Below are positions 6,720 through 8,536 of a stretch of 8,536 nucleotides of DNA, piece by piece. Numbering within the stretch: the first letter of the stretch is position 1; every line of letters starts with the position of its first letter. The DNA lies in the NCBI GenBank assembly GCA_021827445.1, contig JAKAVW010000122.1, forward strand, positions 1-8,536, read 5' to 3'. The notes beneath the pieces are model-generated. The model was not told the DNA's origin. It made no database searches and saw only the letters and a list, made by a program, of their open reading frames with translations. The stretch comes from Pseudomonadota bacterium (GTDB lineage: Bacteria > Pseudomonadota > Gammaproteobacteria > Acidithiobacillales > Acidithiobacillaceae). A program made the translations under genes and the position numbers.

Positions 6720-7000
6720 AAATCATTCAACACATTGCTGAATCGGATACCGCAGATCTCAGCGGGCTCTTTGTTACTGGCACTGACACGGGCGTCGGCA
6801 AAACCTGGGTGGCGGCAGCACTGTCCCGCCTCCTGGTACAGCGAGGCCTACGGGTGCGCCCGCGCAAACCGGTGGAATCCGGGTGTGCCACGGGCGAGGA
6901 TGGCCTGCTGCCCCAGGACGCTGTCGCGCTCTGGGAGGCTACGGGCACTACCGAATCGAAAAAATATTATCAGCGGAAGAAAATGTCCATAATGTTTTGA
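6716..7000 (+). pseudogene. bioD: Truncated dethiobiotin synthetase (BioD N-terminal third)
   Basis: The frame opens as an ATGA overlap with the aldolase-like gene. It encodes the start of a BioD-type P-loop ATPase: FVTGTDTGVGKT (19-30), LRVRPRKPVESG (45-56, with the family's KPV-x-SG motif), and PQDAVALWEATG (66-77). Intact BioD has about 220-240 residues and catalyses ATP-dependent ureido ring closure in biotin synthesis. Here similarity ends at about residue 77 (base 6946). Seventeen unrelated Lys/Tyr/Met-rich residues then run to TGA at 6998-7000. Base composition drops sharply at the same place. The Mg/ATP and substrate residues of the C-terminal two thirds are missing, so the product cannot be an active synthetase. 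The break coincides with the left edge of the decayed cbbO copy, which suggests a deletion fusion. If expressed, it would be a 94-residue peptide. Confidence 0.75.
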
Positions 7001-7084
7001 TCAAATACGGCTGAAAAACTTGCGGAAAAGCGTGAAAAATCATCGTGGACGTATTCTGTGCAAAAAGATCAATCAGAAAGCCTT

Positions 7085-8226
7085 TATCGTGATGATAACC
7101 TCTATCTGTGGACAGCACCCGCGCTGGATTGGAGCGGTGATCCTTTGGCCGGTGGACAGGCTCAGGTTCGCAAATATGTTAGTATTGTGGAGATGATCAA
7201 TGCGGTCGATGTGGAAACCGCAGGAGATGACGCTCGAGATATCTGGGTTTTATCTACGGAGTTTTATGATGGTAATGGGGTTACTTTTAATGAAAAGGAA
7301 GGTAAAGCTCCGTTATCCCAGCCGGTAAACTATTCTGAGTGGGACTATCAGCCCCAGTTAGAGCGGCACTTGTGGGTCACCGTCTATGAAAAGCATCAAA
7401 GAATGGGTAATCCAGCAGCAGTAAATATGTTTTCTGAGCGGCAAAAACCCTTAGTACAGCGCTTACGTAAGTTGATTGAAGCCGTGCAGCCACAAGGCGT
7501 GGTTTGCACCCGAAAAGTGGAAGACGGGGACGAAATCGATATCAATGCGGCGATCTTCGCCATGACGGATATTCGTATGAGTCGACAATCTGATCTGCGC
7601 ATTAGCATTAGTATTCGTACCCAACGGAACATCCGCGATCTTTCGGTCATGCTGCTGATGGATCTTTCAGAATCTACCAATGATCTCCTGAGCACGCGCA
7701 GCGAAGGCGATGTGGGCGTGTTACAACTTGCTCGGGAAGCTACGGCGTTACTTGCTGAGGCGCTTGAGCGTATCGGTGATCCATATATGCTTTGCGGTTT
7801 CGATTCCAACGGACGTCACGATGTAGAATTCTGTAAGTTCAAAGATTTCGATACGTCCTACGATGATAAGGTGAAAGGACGTCTTGCCGACATGACGGGA
7901 CAGATTTCCACGTGCATGGGTGCCACTTTACGTCATGCTGGACATTTGCTAGATCAGCATCCAAGCCAGAAAACACTCATTACTTTTGCTGACAGATGGT
8001 GAACCAGCCGATAATGATGGGCGCGATCCCCAATATTTGCGCTTCGATACAAAAAACGGTGGAAGACCTGAATCATAAGCGTATCCGCACGTTCTGTTTG
8101 TTACTAGATCTTTATGCCGACGAATATGTATTTAGGATTTTCGGTCAAGGTAATTATTTGGTTCTGGATCATGTCGACAAATTGCCAGGAAAACTACCAC
8201 AACTCTATATTTCCATGACCAAATAG
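7085..8226 (+). repeat. Diverged direct repeat, right copy (decayed cbbO)
   Basis: This is the partner of 3904-5037. It carries two frame disruptions and lower GC than the left copy. The spacing of about 3.2 kb puts psiE, the aldolase-like gene and the bioD fragment between the two copies. Confidence 0.8.
8182..8211 (+). promoter_or_regulatory. Possible sigma-70 promoter ahead of the DabB-like gene
   Basis: TTGCCA at 8182-8187 and TATATT at 8206-8211 are each one mismatch from the -35 and -10 consensus, with an 18-nt spacer, and the -10 lies about 42 nt before the next ATG. The same bases still encode conserved CbbO residues, so the match may be accidental. Confidence 0.22.
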
Positions 8227-8253
8227 CTTTATAGGGAGGCGTAAGAGGACGAG

Positions 8254-8536
8254 ATGGAAATTCTGACAATAATCACACCATTTCTGCTGGTGTTGTCGGC
8301 AATCATTATATTCCTTTTCCTGCGTTCAAAACGCAGAATGTCTGCACGGGTCAGCGTGATAGCCACATTGGTCACTTTTTCCCTGTCACTGGTCATGCTC
8401 GGCTACTATGTGGTCGCTGGCCATTCGCAGGTGGTACATATCGGTATCCATTGGGGCAGCATCTGGTTGGATCCCCTCAGTTTGATCATGTGGGTATTTG
8501 TCAGTGGAATTAGTTTTCTAGTACACATGTACTCGG
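8254..8536 (+). CDS. dabB: NuoL/DabB-like proton-channel membrane subunit (5' part)
   Basis: The gene runs off the window after 94 codons. It begins with a hydrophobic helix (about residues 4-23), a basic loop with KRR near 26-28, a second helix (32-54), and then HWGSIWLDPLSLIMW (66-80) leading into a third helix that ends HMYS. The pattern LDPLS followed by a glycine-containing helix and H-x-YS is the N-terminal signature of the NuoL/MrpA/DabB proton-translocating family. Next to cbb/cso genes the best fit is DabB, the membrane half of the DAB dissolved-inorganic-carbon pump, which works with the zinc protein DabA. A NuoL or Mrp-type subunit cannot be excluded from this fragment. ATG 8254 has a weak AGAGGA at 8244-8249. 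The TAG of the decayed cbbO ends 27 nt upstream, so this gene follows cbbO as an operon partner. Confidence 0.7.
   Translation, partial: MEILTIITPFLLVLSAIIIFLFLRSKRRMSARVSVIATLVTFSLSLVMLGYYVVAGHSQVVHIGIHWGSIWLDPLSLIMWVFVSGISFLVHMYS

Larger units (their letters stand above)
7001..8226 (+). pseudogene. cbbO: Decayed second cbbO copy (VWA half only, frameshifted)
   Basis: The frame is open from 7001 (first usable GTG at 7058, with no ribosome site). Clear CbbO similarity begins at YRDDN (7085) and matches residues 407-783 of the intact CbbO. About 400 N-terminal residues are absent. The MIDAS motif LLMDLSEST survives. Two frame disruptions follow. An extra T in the run at 7984-7987 throws the frame to TGA 8000-8002, just before the expected TDGEPADND, which is readable in the next frame. 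A second shift falls in the A-run at 8051-8056 (one base too many or two too few), after which KTVEDL to the C-terminal YISMTK and TAG (8224-8226) is readable. Divergence from the upstream copy is considerable and GC is lower, so this is a paralogue (perhaps a cbbO2 type), not a recent tandem duplicate. The last part, from 7996, could be read as a separate 76-residue frame. Confidence 0.82.

Noticed and set aside
6988..6993. CATAAT as a -10 box in the AT-rich junction
   Set aside because: No acceptable -35 element lies 16-18 nt upstream, and AT-rich DNA gives such matches by chance.
6954..7012. Frame encoding IEKILSAEENVHNVLIKYG as leftover CbbO or other coding sequence
   Set aside because: It stays open only about 20 codons to a TGA at 7011-7013 and matches no part of the intact CbbO that I can recognise. 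It may be a gene scrap but cannot be assigned.
6946..7084. Insertion-sequence scar or attachment site at the bioD/cbbO junction
   Set aside because: No terminal inverted repeats, target duplication, transposase remnant or tRNA sequence is visible in or beside the segment.

Overview
This window is the downstream half of an alpha-carboxysome (cso/cbb) operon from an autotrophic proteobacterium, all on the + strand. The gene content (shell protein, bacterioferritin-like protein, acRAF, McdA/McdB, CbbQ, CbbO), the fairly high GC content and the neighbouring genes fit an acidophilic sulfur/iron oxidiser of the Acidithiobacillus type. That host assignment is an inference from gene content, not something the sequence proves.

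Layout. 2-187: the C-terminal part of a CsoS1 shell hexamer protein. 201-644: a ferritin-like di-iron protein. 641-919: the pterin-dehydratase-like Rubisco assembly factor acRAF. 956-1591 and 1582-1836: the carboxysome-positioning pair McdA (ParA ATPase) and McdB. 1867-2670 and 2686-5037: the Rubisco activase pair CbbQ (AAA+ motor) and CbbO (VWA adaptor). 5034-5438: a small four-helix PsiE-family membrane protein. 5538-6719: a class II aldolase-fold protein with a degraded active site, fused to a Dabb domain. 6716-7000: the first third of a dethiobiotin synthetase gene, broken. About 7001-8226: a 5'-truncated and frameshifted second copy of cbbO. 8254 to the window end: the start of a NuoL/DabB-like membrane protein, probably the dissolved-inorganic-carbon pump subunit DabB.

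The genes are tightly packed. There are ATGA-type 4-nt overlaps at bfr/acRAF, cbbO/psiE and aldolase/bioD, and a 10-nt overlap at mcdA/mcdB, so most of 1-6950 is probably one polycistronic unit. Together these genes would build (CsoS1), assemble Rubisco for (acRAF), distribute (McdAB) and keep active (CbbQO) a carboxysome, and the flanking DabB-like gene would feed it bicarbonate.

The unusual part is the right end. Two broken genes meet near 6950-7000, where base composition also drops. The simplest reading is that a carboxysome operon ending in aldolase-bioD was fused by deletion to a second cbbO-dab locus, leaving a truncated bioD and a decayed cbbO paralogue. The aldolase-Dabb fusion, which has lost two of its three expected zinc-binding histidines, is the best candidate for an undescribed component.
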